Assembly: GCA_945957605.1 (NCBI GenBank)
Contig: CAMFLR010000017.1
Location: 108,322-172,321, forward strand
From: an uncultured Isosphaeraceae bacterium
GTDB lineage: Bacteria > Planctomycetota > Planctomycetia > Isosphaerales > Isosphaeraceae
Reading direction: 5' to 3'
Length of the DNA: 64,000 bases
Shown piece by piece: positions 32,922-40,314 of this stretch; position 1 is the first letter of the stretch; every line of letters starts with the position of its first letter. The translations under genes and the position numbers were made by a program. The notes under the pieces are model-generated. The model saw nothing but the letters and a program-made list of their open reading frames with translations. It did no database searches and was not told where the DNA came from.

Positions 32922-34499
32922 ATGCGGTTCTTCATCACAACGGCGATTGACTACCCCAACAGCCGACCCCACATCGGCACGGCATTCGAAAAGATCGGCG
33001 CCGACGTCCAGGCCCGGTTTCAGCGAATGGAGGGCAACGCCGTTCACTTCCTGATGGGGAACGACGAAAACACGATCAAGGTCTCTCAACGCGCGACCGA
33101 ACTTGGCGTCGAGGCGAAGCCGTACGTCGACGACATGGCCCGCCAGTTTCAGGACGTCTGGAAGGCACTCGAAATCTCGAACGACGACTTCATTCAGACG
33201 AGTGAAGAACGGCATCATATCGGTTGCCGCAAGTTCATTCAGAAGGTTTACGACGCCGGCGATATCTACAAGAAACCATACCAGGCGCTTTATTGTGACG
33301 GCTGCGAGGAGTTTAAAACCGCAAGCCAGATCGTTGACGGCAAGTGTCCCAATCATCCCAACAAACCACTTCGTGAAGTCGAAGAAGAAAACTACTTCTT
33401 TCGACTTTCGGCCTTTGGCGATCGCTTGCTTGCGCATTACGAGGCGAATCCCGATTTCATCCAGCCCGAAAGTCGGCGGAACGAGATCGTCAGCCTCGTG
33501 AAGACCGGCTTGCAGGATGTGTCGATTAGTCGCAAGGGATTCACCTGGGGAATTCGCATTCCCTTCGATGAAGAACAGACGATTTACGTCTGGTTCGACG
33601 CCCTCCTCAATTACATCACGGCGATCGGTTACGGCACGGACGACGCGCGTTTCGAGCAAATCTGGCCGGCCGATGTCCACGTGATTGGCAAGGACATCAC
33701 AAGATTCCACTGCGCGCTCTGGCCGGCCATGCTGATGTCGGCGGGTTTGCCATTGCCCAAGCAGGTGTTTGGCCATGGGTTCGTCTATCGCAAGGACGAG
33801 TCGACGGGCGAGGTCGCCAAGATGAGCAAGAGCCTGGGCAACGCGGTCGAGCCGATGGATTTAATCCAGCAATTCTCGGCCGAGGCGTTCCGGTTTTACT
33901 TCATGAGCCAGTGCCCGTTCGGCGGCGACGGTGAATTCTCGTTCGAGCGATTTGCCGACGCATACAATGCCGGACTCGCGAACAACCTGGGCAATACGTT
34001 CAGCCGAACGCTGTCGATGGCCGTGCGCTATTTCGACGGCAAGCTCGGCTCGACGGATGGGGTTGATTGTCGAGCCTGGTGCGCGGGGCTCGATTTGAAG
34101 GCGCTTGCCGATGAGTTGCGGACGCTCATGACGAGCTTCCAATACAACGTGGCAATTCAGCGAATCTGGGGGGAAGTGCTCGACGCGGCGAACAAGTACA
34201 TCCAGACAACCGAGCCGTTCAAGCTGGTAAAGACGGATGTTGAGGGGACTCGGGCAATTCTGCTAAACCTCGCTGACGCGATTCGGGTGGTCGCGATTTT
34301 GATCAAGCCATTTCTGCCGAGCACTGCAAAGACGTTCTATGATGCATTCAGCTATGGTGAGGTGCGGTCGTGGGATGAGGTGTCATATGGCGACGTCGCC
34401 AGCGCCCCACGATTCGAAGCGTTGACGGTGACCGCTCCGCTTGTGAACGGCAAGCCGGCTCCGCTCTTCCCCAAAGTTGAGACCGACGCGTCAAAATGA
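32922..34499 (+). CDS. metG: Methionyl-tRNA synthetase
   Basis: 525 residues from the ATG at 32922, which has GGAG 5 bases upstream; a GTG six bases earlier is in frame. Class-I signatures: PNSRPHIGTAF (the HIGH box, here H17-I-G-T20) and KMSKS (300-304). The connective-peptide zinc knuckle is CDGCEE ... GKCPNHPNK, i.e. the CxxC-CxxH single-knuckle form. FITTAIDYPN, GNDENTIKV, EEENYFFRLS, YVWFDALLNYITAIGY and VIGKDITRFHCALWPAML are typical. The C-terminal helical anticodon domain ends near 510 and there is no EMAP/Trbp111-like domain. The enzyme charges tRNA-Met. The last His of HIGH is replaced by Thr, which looks lineage-specific and should be compared with relatives. Confidence 0.95.
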   Translation: MRFFITTAIDYPNSRPHIGTAFEKIGADVQARFQRMEGNAVHFLMGNDENTIKVSQRATELGVEAKPYVDDMARQFQDVWKALEISNDDFIQTSEERHHIGCRKFIQKVYDAGDIYKKPYQALYCDGCEEFKTASQIVDGKCPNHPNKPLREVEEENYFFRLSAFGDRLLAHYEANPDFIQPESRRNEIVSLVKTGLQDVSISRKGFTWGIRIPFDEEQTIYVWFDALLNYITAIGYGTDDARFEQIWPADVHVIGKDITRFHCALWPAMLMSAGLPLPKQVFGHGFVYRKDESTGEVAKMSKSLGNAVEPMDLIQQFSAEAFRFYFMSQCPFGGDGEFSFERFADAYNAGLANNLGNTFSRTLSMAVRYFDGKLGSTDGVDCRAWCAGLDLKALADELRTLMTSFQYNVAIQRIWGEVLDAANKYIQTTEPFKLVKTDVEGTRAILLNLADAIRVVAILIKPFLPSTAKTFYDAFSYGEVRSWDEVSYGDVASAPRFEALTVTAPLVNGKPAPLFPKVETDASK

Positions 34500-34650
34500 C
34501 CGTCTTGTGTAGATTCCGCACCACCGGATCGAACCAAACTCGTGTCGTCGTCGTCCAATCAGTGATGGCACGGGTTTTGCCATGTGATGTGGCAAGTCGG
34601 TTGCGATCCGGTGAATAGAAATCTGCCAAGCGGCACACACGAGGTGGCTC

Positions 34651-34821
34651 ATGAGCAGTGCGACTGAAGTGGAAGTGACACTGTCGAAGGATCTCTACCG
34701 TCAAATGAAGGCCGAAGCCCGCAAGCTTGGCGTTCCGCTTTCGTGGCTGGTTGCGTCGCTGGTTGCCGACACCGTCGACATGACGGATGATGTTCACGAC
34801 GAGGCAGTTGCGGTTGCATAA
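34651..34821 (+). CDS. Small ribbon-helix-helix (CopG-like) protein, 56 aa
   Basis: 56 residues with a clear GAGG ribosome binding site 6 bases before the ATG. The sequence EVEVTLSKDLYRQMKAEARK then LGVPLSWLVASLVAD gives a beta-strand (VEVTL), helix and second helix, the RHH layout of CopG/Arc/MetJ proteins and antitoxins. The acidic tail (TDDVHDEAV) is short. Such proteins bind DNA as dimers and often regulate their own operon. Its 3' end meets the stop of the unknown leftward gene, 10 bases away. It stands alone upstream, so a toxin partner is not obvious. Confidence 0.72.
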   Translation: MSSATEVEVTLSKDLYRQMKAEARKLGVPLSWLVASLVADTVDMTDDVHDEAVAVA

Positions 34822-34831
34822 CGCATACGAC

Positions 34832-35548
34832 TCAGCCTGTTGTCGGAGGTTTTCGCCAGGGCGCGCCAGCGTGAACTTCCTCCAGCGTGTACTCGCGTGT
34901 GTGCCATACGTTAGTGATTTGCTGAAGTCGAACCGCGGGTGAGGTTTCGCTGACGGTGAGGAAATCGTCGGCGAACAGCTCGACGCCAAACTCCCGCAGA
35001 TAGTTTCGAAGCATTTCTCGAGTGAAGCGATCTCGTTTCCGCCGTTCTGTGTAGCGGTCGACCTGCTCAAACGGAAACCGATCTCCGGTTTCAAAAAAGG
35101 TCCAAGTTCCGCCGTCGTTAGCGGCAGCGATCGAGCGCCGAAAGCCGACAGGCATTTCGCCTCCGAGTGCTTCGGACGCATAGACCTCCCACACTGTTGC
35201 GGGGTAAGCGGCTCCTTCAAACGTCGCACAGACGCGCATTGCCAGCACGCCCATCGCGCGGGCGAGATAGTTCATTACAGAAAACGGATCCGAGCCGTTG
35301 ATGCCGTTTTGAAAGAACGCGACCCAGTCCGACTGCGTCGAAAGCAGCAGCGTCCTCATCTTGCTATTCGCGAGCGGTAACAGGGATTCGAAAGCATCGG
35401 CGAGTGACGAACGAATCTCGGTTCGCTCATAGTGAGTACCGATCGAAGCATGCCAGCGCTCTAGTTCGGTTAGCACCCGCTCGATGGGGGCCTGAATCAG
35501 TCCAAAATCCGAAGTAACCGGGCTCCATTTCTCGAGTAATGACGACAT
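34832..35548 (-). CDS. Uncharacterised soluble protein, 238 aa
   Basis: No signal peptide or membrane segment. The N-terminal half is helical (APIERVLTELERWHASIG, RSSLADAFESLLPLANSKM), followed by STQSDWVAFFQNGINGSDPF and YLARAMGVLAMRVCATFEGA. The C-terminal half has GGTWTFFETGDRFPFEQVDR, TREMLRNYLREFGVELFADD and WHTREYTLEEVHAG. The look, with a Trp/Phe-rich mixed alpha/beta body and no catalytic signature, recalls immunity-type proteins found sporadically in bacterial genomes, but no family is identified. It meets the RHH gene tail to tail, 10 bases apart. The ATG at 35548 has no strong ribosome binding site. Confidence 0.78.
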   Translation of the reverse strand: MSSLLEKWSPVTSDFGLIQAPIERVLTELERWHASIGTHYERTEIRSSLADAFESLLPLANSKMRTLLLSTQSDWVAFFQNGINGSDPFSVMNYLARAMGVLAMRVCATFEGAAYPATVWEVYASEALGGEMPVGFRRSIAAANDGGTWTFFETGDRFPFEQVDRYTERRKRDRFTREMLRNYLREFGVELFADDFLTVSETSPAVRLQQITNVWHTREYTLEEVHAGAPWRKPPTTG

Positions 35549-35716
35549 CGATAGGACTGGGCTCCTTGAATCGACGATTTGTGCCTCGTTAGATCATAAT
35601 GGCACTGAGTTGGTGGCCACAAATCTCTTGCGCTTGCTCTCGATCATTCGGAAAGCGTAGAAAGAGATCCGCAGCAATCAGAGCTTTCATTTGGACGACC
35701 AAGGGTTTTTCGGCTT

Positions 35717-36226
35717 ATGCCTCTGGACCTGCCCAGCTACGCCACGCTTTCGGCGATGATCACGCCTGCCATCTTTTTGACCGCAAACGGCTCGCTCATT
35801 ATTTCGACTTCGAACCGGATGTCGCGGATCATCGACCGCATTCGTGTGCTCAACGATCAGCGCGACTCAATTTGCCGAGGGGCGGCCGATCTCGACTTTA
35901 AATCGGCCCGGGTCGATCATATTCAGGATCAACTACGACGCCTGCTCTCCCGGAGCGAGCGGATTCGCTATGCCCTGACCATGCTTTATGTTGCGTTCGG
36001 CGCGTTTGTTTGCACGAGCCTCGCGCTGGCGATCGACGTCCTCTGCGGTAACAAGCTTGTCGCGCTGCCGACTGGCCTGGCCCTCATCGGCGTTTCGCTC
36101 ATGCTCGCGTCCTGTGTGAATCTTGTGCGCGAGGCACTTGAGGCGATTCGTAGCAACCGGCTGGAGATCACGTTTTACCGCGATCTCCACCAGCGCCGAA
36201 TTATGGAAGGCGGAAACGTCAGTTGA
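35717..36226 (+). CDS. DUF2721-family membrane protein
   Basis: 169 residues. Membrane segments are near 10-30 (ATLSAMITPAIFLTANGSLI), 92-115 (ALTMLYVAFGAFVCTSLALA) and 122-145 (VALPTGLALIGVSLMLASCV). Between the first two is a polar helical stretch with RDSICRGAADLDFKSARVDH. The opening 'MITPAIFLTA..SLI..TSNR..RI.DRIR' matches the DUF2721 family of unknown function. The tail ends VREALEAIRSNRLEITFYRD. It is flanked by unrelated genes; no operon is evident. Confidence 0.82.
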   Translation: MPLDLPSYATLSAMITPAIFLTANGSLIISTSNRMSRIIDRIRVLNDQRDSICRGAADLDFKSARVDHIQDQLRRLLSRSERIRYALTMLYVAFGAFVCTSLALAIDVLCGNKLVALPTGLALIGVSLMLASCVNLVREALEAIRSNRLEITFYRDLHQRRIMEGGNVS

Positions 36227-36242
36227 GCGACGCGTTGCCTCG

Positions 36243-37586
36243 TTACGACACTTCGAGCGTTGTCATTGGGTCAACCTGGTCGGCATTGGCCGCCTCAGCT
36301 GCTGCCAGACTGAAGCCCGGGGTGATCTTGGGAACGGCGGCGTAGGGCCGTAAACGCGTGACGAGATAAACGCTGAAGAGCGTAAACCCGCCGGCGATGA
36401 GGCCGTCCCACTGGTAGCCCACGAGCGGTTCGCCGGCCACGGTTTTGCCGAGCACCAACGCGCCGATATAGGTGCCGATTCCGCCCGAAATGTGCTGTAC
36501 CGACGAATAGACGCTCATGAAACTCCCACGCCGCCGCGGTTCGACGCTGGCGATGATGAGCGCCATGGCCGCGACCATGCGCCCGGAGTTTCCGACCATC
36601 AGGAAGCCGACGACCAACATCGACACAACTAGCGGCACGGGCGGCAGAATGGTCACGACGAACATCATCAGCGCTGAGAACGGCGCGACGATGAAGTAGA
36701 GCAAGCGGCGGCCGAAACGATCGGCCAGGCGGCCGATGATCGGCGAAGAGATCAGCGAGAAGACTCCGCCGGAGACGTACACCCAGGGAAGCTGCTCATT
36801 GGGCAAACCGGCGTTCAGCACCAGGTAAGTGCTGATATACGGCACAACCGCGAACGAACCCAGCATCAGTGCGATGATCAGCGCGAACGCAGGAAGGTGG
36901 TTCGCCGTCGTCGCCGTTTCCCAGAGATTCACAAGCGGATGAACGTCGCTGGTTTTGTGCTGGAGGTGTCCGCGAAGAGTCGGGAGCGTCCAGAATCCGG
37001 CCGCAAATACCGGCAAGCCCAATGCGGCAAGCGCAAAGAACGGCGCCTGCCAGCCGTACTTCAGGCCAATCGCCAGACCGAACGGCACCCCAAGCACGGA
37101 CGCCACGGAAAAGGCCATCATCAAGACGCCCGTTGCGGTTGCGTGGCGATGCGGAGGGAAGACATCCCCAATAATCGTCATCGCCATGCCGCCCAGAATC
37201 CCGCCGAAACACCCGGTGAGCACTCGCGCGGCGAGCAGCAACTCATACGTGTCTGCCAGGCCGCAAAACAGCGTGCCGACGAGAAAGCCAAAATACAGGG
37301 TGAGAAACGCTGCCTTGCGGCCGAAGCGATCGATGATGGGGGCAGCGATGAAGCCGGCGACGCCCGCCGCGATGGTGTAGGCCGAGACGATCAGCCCGAA
37401 GCGCGTCGTATCGATCTTGAGAGTTTGCATGAGCTGCGGGCCGAGCGGCATGACGAGCATAAAGTCAACGATGCTCGTGAATTGCACCGTGCCGAGCACG
37501 AGCATCACACCGATCTCGGTCCGGCGCACCGCCGCGTCGTCCTTCTGGCGGCCAATGTCGTCGATTTCGTCCCTGATCTCACTCAT
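36243..37586 (-). CDS. Major facilitator superfamily transporter
   Basis: 447 residues from the ATG at 37586. About twelve membrane helices in two halves are visible, with MFS marks such as DRFGRKAAFLTLYFG in the 2-3 loop (residues around 80) and GRLADRFGRRLLYFIVAPFS in the symmetric 8-9 loop. The N-terminus is charged (SEIRDEIDDIGRQKDDAAVR). The overall type is drug-resistance/sugar-efflux (AraJ/Bcr-like). The substrate is unknown. The gene upstream (divergent, 37987) begins after a 400-base gap. Its stop is 16 bases from the stop of DUF2721, so the two converge. Confidence 0.9.
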   Translation of the reverse strand: MSEIRDEIDDIGRQKDDAAVRRTEIGVMLVLGTVQFTSIVDFMLVMPLGPQLMQTLKIDTTRFGLIVSAYTIAAGVAGFIAAPIIDRFGRKAAFLTLYFGFLVGTLFCGLADTYELLLAARVLTGCFGGILGGMAMTIIGDVFPPHRHATATGVLMMAFSVASVLGVPFGLAIGLKYGWQAPFFALAALGLPVFAAGFWTLPTLRGHLQHKTSDVHPLVNLWETATTANHLPAFALIIALMLGSFAVVPYISTYLVLNAGLPNEQLPWVYVSGGVFSLISSPIIGRLADRFGRRLLYFIVAPFSALMMFVVTILPPVPLVVSMLVVGFLMVGNSGRMVAAMALIIASVEPRRRGSFMSVYSSVQHISGGIGTYIGALVLGKTVAGEPLVGYQWDGLIAGGFTLFSVYLVTRLRPYAAVPKITPGFSLAAAEAANADQVDPMTTLEVS

Positions 37587-37986
37587 CAGCAAAACGCTCC
37601 CGGATTAATCATCGCGAGGTTCAATCGGTTCCAGTTGCCGCGGACTTGATCGATTCGAAGAAGTTCCCTGGCGACACGGCTGGTAAGCCGGCGGTTCGCC
37701 TTCAATCATACCGGGGCTGCCAAGCCCGAACGGATTCACACCATCGAATGAGTCTGGGTATGAGATGAGTCGCTGATTTCCGCTTTTCGGGCGCATCGGC
37801 TGATTCAAAACGCATTTAGGGCGGTTGACAAGGCGGGCGGAATCGTCCATGTTGTGGCAAGTGACTGACAGTCGCTAGCACGCGGCGCTGGCATTTCGTG
37901 CCCCAGCGTTCCCATCCCATCGCGTGAATCCGTCGTGTTCTCGACGTGTTTTGACCTGAATCGACCCATTGTCAGGACTCGTATCC
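37587..37986. other. Divergent intergenic region, 400 bp
   Basis: Between the leftward MFS gene and the rightward DUF4332 gene. A TTGACA at 37825-37830 on the plus strand could be a -35 box, but the expected -10 region (ATGTTG) is poor. A minus-strand frame of 81 codons (37605-37850) has no ribosome binding site and a Pro/Ser/Arg-rich composition; I do not call it. Confidence 0.45.
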
Positions 37987-38394
37987 ATGTCCACGAATAT
38001 CATTGAAATCGAAGGCATTGGCGACGTCTACGCTGGCAAGCTGAGTGCAGTGGGAATTGCCACGGTTGAAGCCCTGCTCGAAGCCGGTGCTTCGCGTAAA
38101 GGGCGTGAAGAGCTTGCGGAGAAGTCGGGAATTGCCGGTGGTCTGATTCTCAAGTGGGTCAATCACGCCGACCTTTTCCGCATCAAGGGCGTGCAGAAGC
38201 AATACGCCGAACTACTTGAAGCGGCCGGTGTCGATTCCGTGCCCGAACTCGCCCAGCGCGACCCGGCGAACCTGACCAAAAAGCTCGCCGAGACGAATGA
38301 GGCCAAGAGCCTCGTGCGCGTCGTTCCGAGCGAGTCGCAAGTGACCGCCTGGGTGGCTGAGGCGAAAACGCTGCCGCGCGTTGTTACGCACTGA
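37987..38394 (+). CDS. DUF4332 helix-hairpin-helix protein
   Basis: 135 residues from the ATG at 37987. The repeat-like helix-hairpin-helix patterns are plain: IIEIEGIGDVYAGKLSAVGI, VEALLEAGASRKGREELAEK, GLILKWVNHADLFRIKGVQK, YAELLEAAGVDSVPELAQRD. This is the DUF4332 family, whose two HhH units resemble those of DNA polymerase and ligase proteins that grip DNA backbones without sequence specificity. It is probably a small nucleic-acid-associated protein (inference). The hairpin at 38422-38494 follows its stop. Confidence 0.88.
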   Translation: MSTNIIEIEGIGDVYAGKLSAVGIATVEALLEAGASRKGREELAEKSGIAGGLILKWVNHADLFRIKGVQKQYAELLEAAGVDSVPELAQRDPANLTKKLAETNEAKSLVRVVPSESQVTAWVAEAKTLPRVVTH

Positions 38395-38421
38395 TTAGTG
38401 GACTGTCGTTGCTAGGTTTTT

Positions 38422-38494
38422 GGGTGCCACTGGCTTGGCCAGTGTCTTCTTTTCTCGTTGGAATTGAAGAGCACTGGCCAAGCTAGTGGCACCC
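38422..38494. repeat. Long inverted repeat (GGTGCCACTGG family) between convergent genes
   Basis: GGGTGCCACTGGCTTGGCCA then GTG (38422-38444) is the reverse complement of 38472-38494 with a single mismatch in 23 bases, around a 27-base loop. It lies between the DUF4332 stop (38394) and the HD-gene stop (38520), so it may end both transcripts. A partial copy (GGGTGCCACTGG) is at 63927-63938. This looks like a dispersed element rather than a simple terminator. Confidence 0.75.
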
Positions 38495-38519
38495 GAAAGC
38501 ACGGCTTTGTCGGCAAGAA

Positions 38520-39317
38520 TCAGGGCGTTTCGTCGAGATAATCTTCGGTTTCGAGTTTTTTCAAATAAGCAAGCGTTGTGTCGAGTCCTTCCACAGGATG
38601 ACCGGCAACGCGCCCCTTGCGATCGCATTCCACGAGTAGCCGCAGATCGTCGAGATATTCGGCGGGTTCGAGCGGCTTTTTCGGCCGCGCACCTTCGTCG
38701 AGGTCGTGATGATGCTCGATCAGCCAGAGTGTGCGGTCGGTTACGGCGCCTCGGAGTGACTCAACTGCGGCGGCGACGTGGTTCGTCGGATCGACGGCTT
38801 TGCCGATATCGTGCAAGAGTGCGGCGAGGAGGAATTCCTCGTCATACGGTCGGGACTCACGTGCTAGCTCGAACACCTGCAGGCTGTGATAGAGCGCATC
38901 GCCTTCGGGATGCGTTTTGGGATTCTGCTTGATGGTTTCGAGCGGAATCAGGCGGAGACGATAGAGCGTGAAGCGATCGAGATGATCGGCCATGCGCTGG
39001 GGCGACGGTTCTTCATCTTCGTCAGTTTCCGGATCGTCCTCGATGACGACGGGAAGGCCCGCGCGAATGAGTTCGACGGCGCAGACTCGTACTTCGGAAT
39101 CGCTGGGCAAATCGCCCGGGCGTACCTTGCGACCGAGCACCGCAGCCGCCTTGCGCTTCGCGGTGTAAAGCTCGGATTCGGTGAGCGTGTCGAGCCAGTC
39201 CGTTGCGCCGGGTTCACGAATGGCAACGAGTCGACGCGCGGCCTCACTGGCGATTTGCCGCCGCGCGCGGTCGTCGGTTCCCTTGGAGCGATGAGTCTTT
39301 TTATATTTATCGTGCAT
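38520..39317 (-). CDS. HD-domain phosphohydrolase
   Basis: 265 residues, cytosolic. The HD signature is spread as H (EGDALYHSLQVFELA, about 145-158), HD in FLLAALLHDIGKAVD (about 168-182), H in LIEHHHDLDEGA (about 207-218) and a final Asp in LLVECDRKGR. The N-terminus is basic and helical (MHDKYKKTHRSKG) and an acidic loop (DDPETDEDEEPS) lies near 93-104. HD proteins hydrolyse nucleotides or cyclic nucleotides or act as tRNA nucleotidyltransferase-associated phosphatases. This one resembles the HDIG-type phosphohydrolases. The substrate is not readable. It is followed on the left by the long inverted repeat. Confidence 0.87.
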   Translation of the reverse strand: MHDKYKKTHRSKGTDDRARRQIASEAARRLVAIREPGATDWLDTLTESELYTAKRKAAAVLGRKVRPGDLPSDSEVRVCAVELIRAGLPVVIEDDPETDEDEEPSPQRMADHLDRFTLYRLRLIPLETIKQNPKTHPEGDALYHSLQVFELARESRPYDEEFLLAALLHDIGKAVDPTNHVAAAVESLRGAVTDRTLWLIEHHHDLDEGARPKKPLEPAEYLDDLRLLVECDRKGRVAGHPVEGLDTTLAYLKKLETEDYLDETP

Positions 39318-39374
39318 GGAGGTTCAATTGTTTATAGGGATTGCGCTTAGTGTTGAACACAATGAATGAGTATA

Positions 39375-39540
39375 GGGTGGGCGGGACAACTTGTTGTGCC
39401 GGTCGCGGAGCGACAAGAGGCGATCGCAAAATCTTCTATCTTAACCTCTTGTGGCTGCGCCACCCGGACAACGAGTTGTCCGGGCCACCCAACCTAATCC
39501 ATCGTGTTGTCACAAATCCGTCACTCCGATTGTTTCAGGA
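39375..39540 (+). repeat. Dispersed intergenic repeat with GACAACTTGTTGTC core, copy 2
   Basis: Homologous to the minus-strand element at 29450-29640. The core GGCGGGACAACTTGTTGTGC (39380-39399) has an additional inverted copy at 39468-39488 (CCGGACAACGAGTTGTCCGG), so the element could fold into a large hairpin. It fills the space between the start of the HD gene and the stop of the nicotinamidase-like gene. Confidence 0.68.
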
Positions 39541-40191
39541 TGCCGCGATCACCGTTTCGGTCAGCGTCAGCAAGACACCGTCCTGAGCGAATAGAGTAAG
39601 CAGCCGCGCTTCCTCTGCTGGGTCAATCGCTCGAATCGCATCGACCGCAATCGCCACGCGATAGCCGCGCTCGAGAAGTCCGACAACCGCCGCCTTCACG
39701 CAATAGTCGGTCGCGACGCCGAAAACCACGAAGGTCGGGTCATTCTGCGCAAAGTCGGCGAAAATCGCTGCGGTTTCGGGACGTTCGAAAACGTCGTAAG
39801 CGTCCTTTTCGACCGTCAGATGCGGCAACGTTCCGCCTTGCCAGTCTTGCCCGCGAGCGAGAGTGAACGTCGGATCGCTGGCGAACATGCGCTGCTGGCC
39901 GGGGGTGCCGATCATGCAGTGTTGCCCGAAGACGTCGAGCTCAGCCGAGTTCTCGTCGTGAGCGCAGGCGGTGGCGATGACTGGAATTCCGCGATTTCGG
40001 GCGTGGTCGGTCAGTCGCGCCAGGTTCGCGAGAATCGCTTCGCTACCGGGGACGTAGAGCGCGCCGGCGGGATCGAGGAAGTCGCGCTGGGTGTCGATAT
40101 CGACGAAAACGAGTGGGCCGTCGAGCCTTGCGGCAGTCATTGTGCGTGGCACTTTCGGAGGTGGCGAGTGTTCGGCATTTTTCTTCATCAT
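39535..40191 (-). CDS. Isochorismatase-like hydrolase, nicotinamidase type
   Basis: 218 residues from the ATG at 40191. In-frame ATGs at 40188 and at 40140 (giving 201 residues) are alternatives, and none has a strong ribosome binding site. The catalytic triad of the family is visible: Asp in LVFVDIDTQRDFLDP, Lys in LTVEKDAYDVFER and Cys in VVFGVATDYCVKAAV. The metal-binding region holds TACAHDENSAEL. Nicotinamidases convert nicotinamide to nicotinate for NAD salvage; other members act on isochorismate or carbamoyl compounds, so the exact substrate is open. The frame to 40791 in the track is far too long, since the extra N-terminus overlaps larC. Confidence 0.86.
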   Translation of the reverse strand: MMKKNAEHSPPPKVPRTMTAARLDGPLVFVDIDTQRDFLDPAGALYVPGSEAILANLARLTDHARNRGIPVIATACAHDENSAELDVFGQHCMIGTPGQQRMFASDPTFTLARGQDWQGGTLPHLTVEKDAYDVFERPETAAIFADFAQNDPTFVVFGVATDYCVKAAVVGLLERGYRVAIAVDAIRAIDPAEEARLLTLFAQDGVLLTLTETVIAAS

Positions 40192-40314
40192 AGCGACACT
40201 GGGCAAGCGAGACGACCCGCGCAAACGTAAGTGCGAAAAGGATAACGACCTTGCTGGAGTTTGCCTCGGCGATAAAATGGGAATTCCTGAGCGTGTGTTC
40301 CATGGAGACCGGTC

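Noticed and set aside
32730..33776. 348-codon frame antisense to metG
   Set aside because: Lies entirely opposite metG with its full set of MetRS motifs; a codon-composition shadow.
37605..37850. 81-codon minus-strand frame next to the MFS gene
   Set aside because: No ribosome binding site, Pro/Ser/Arg-rich, no domain; lies in a divergent promoter region.
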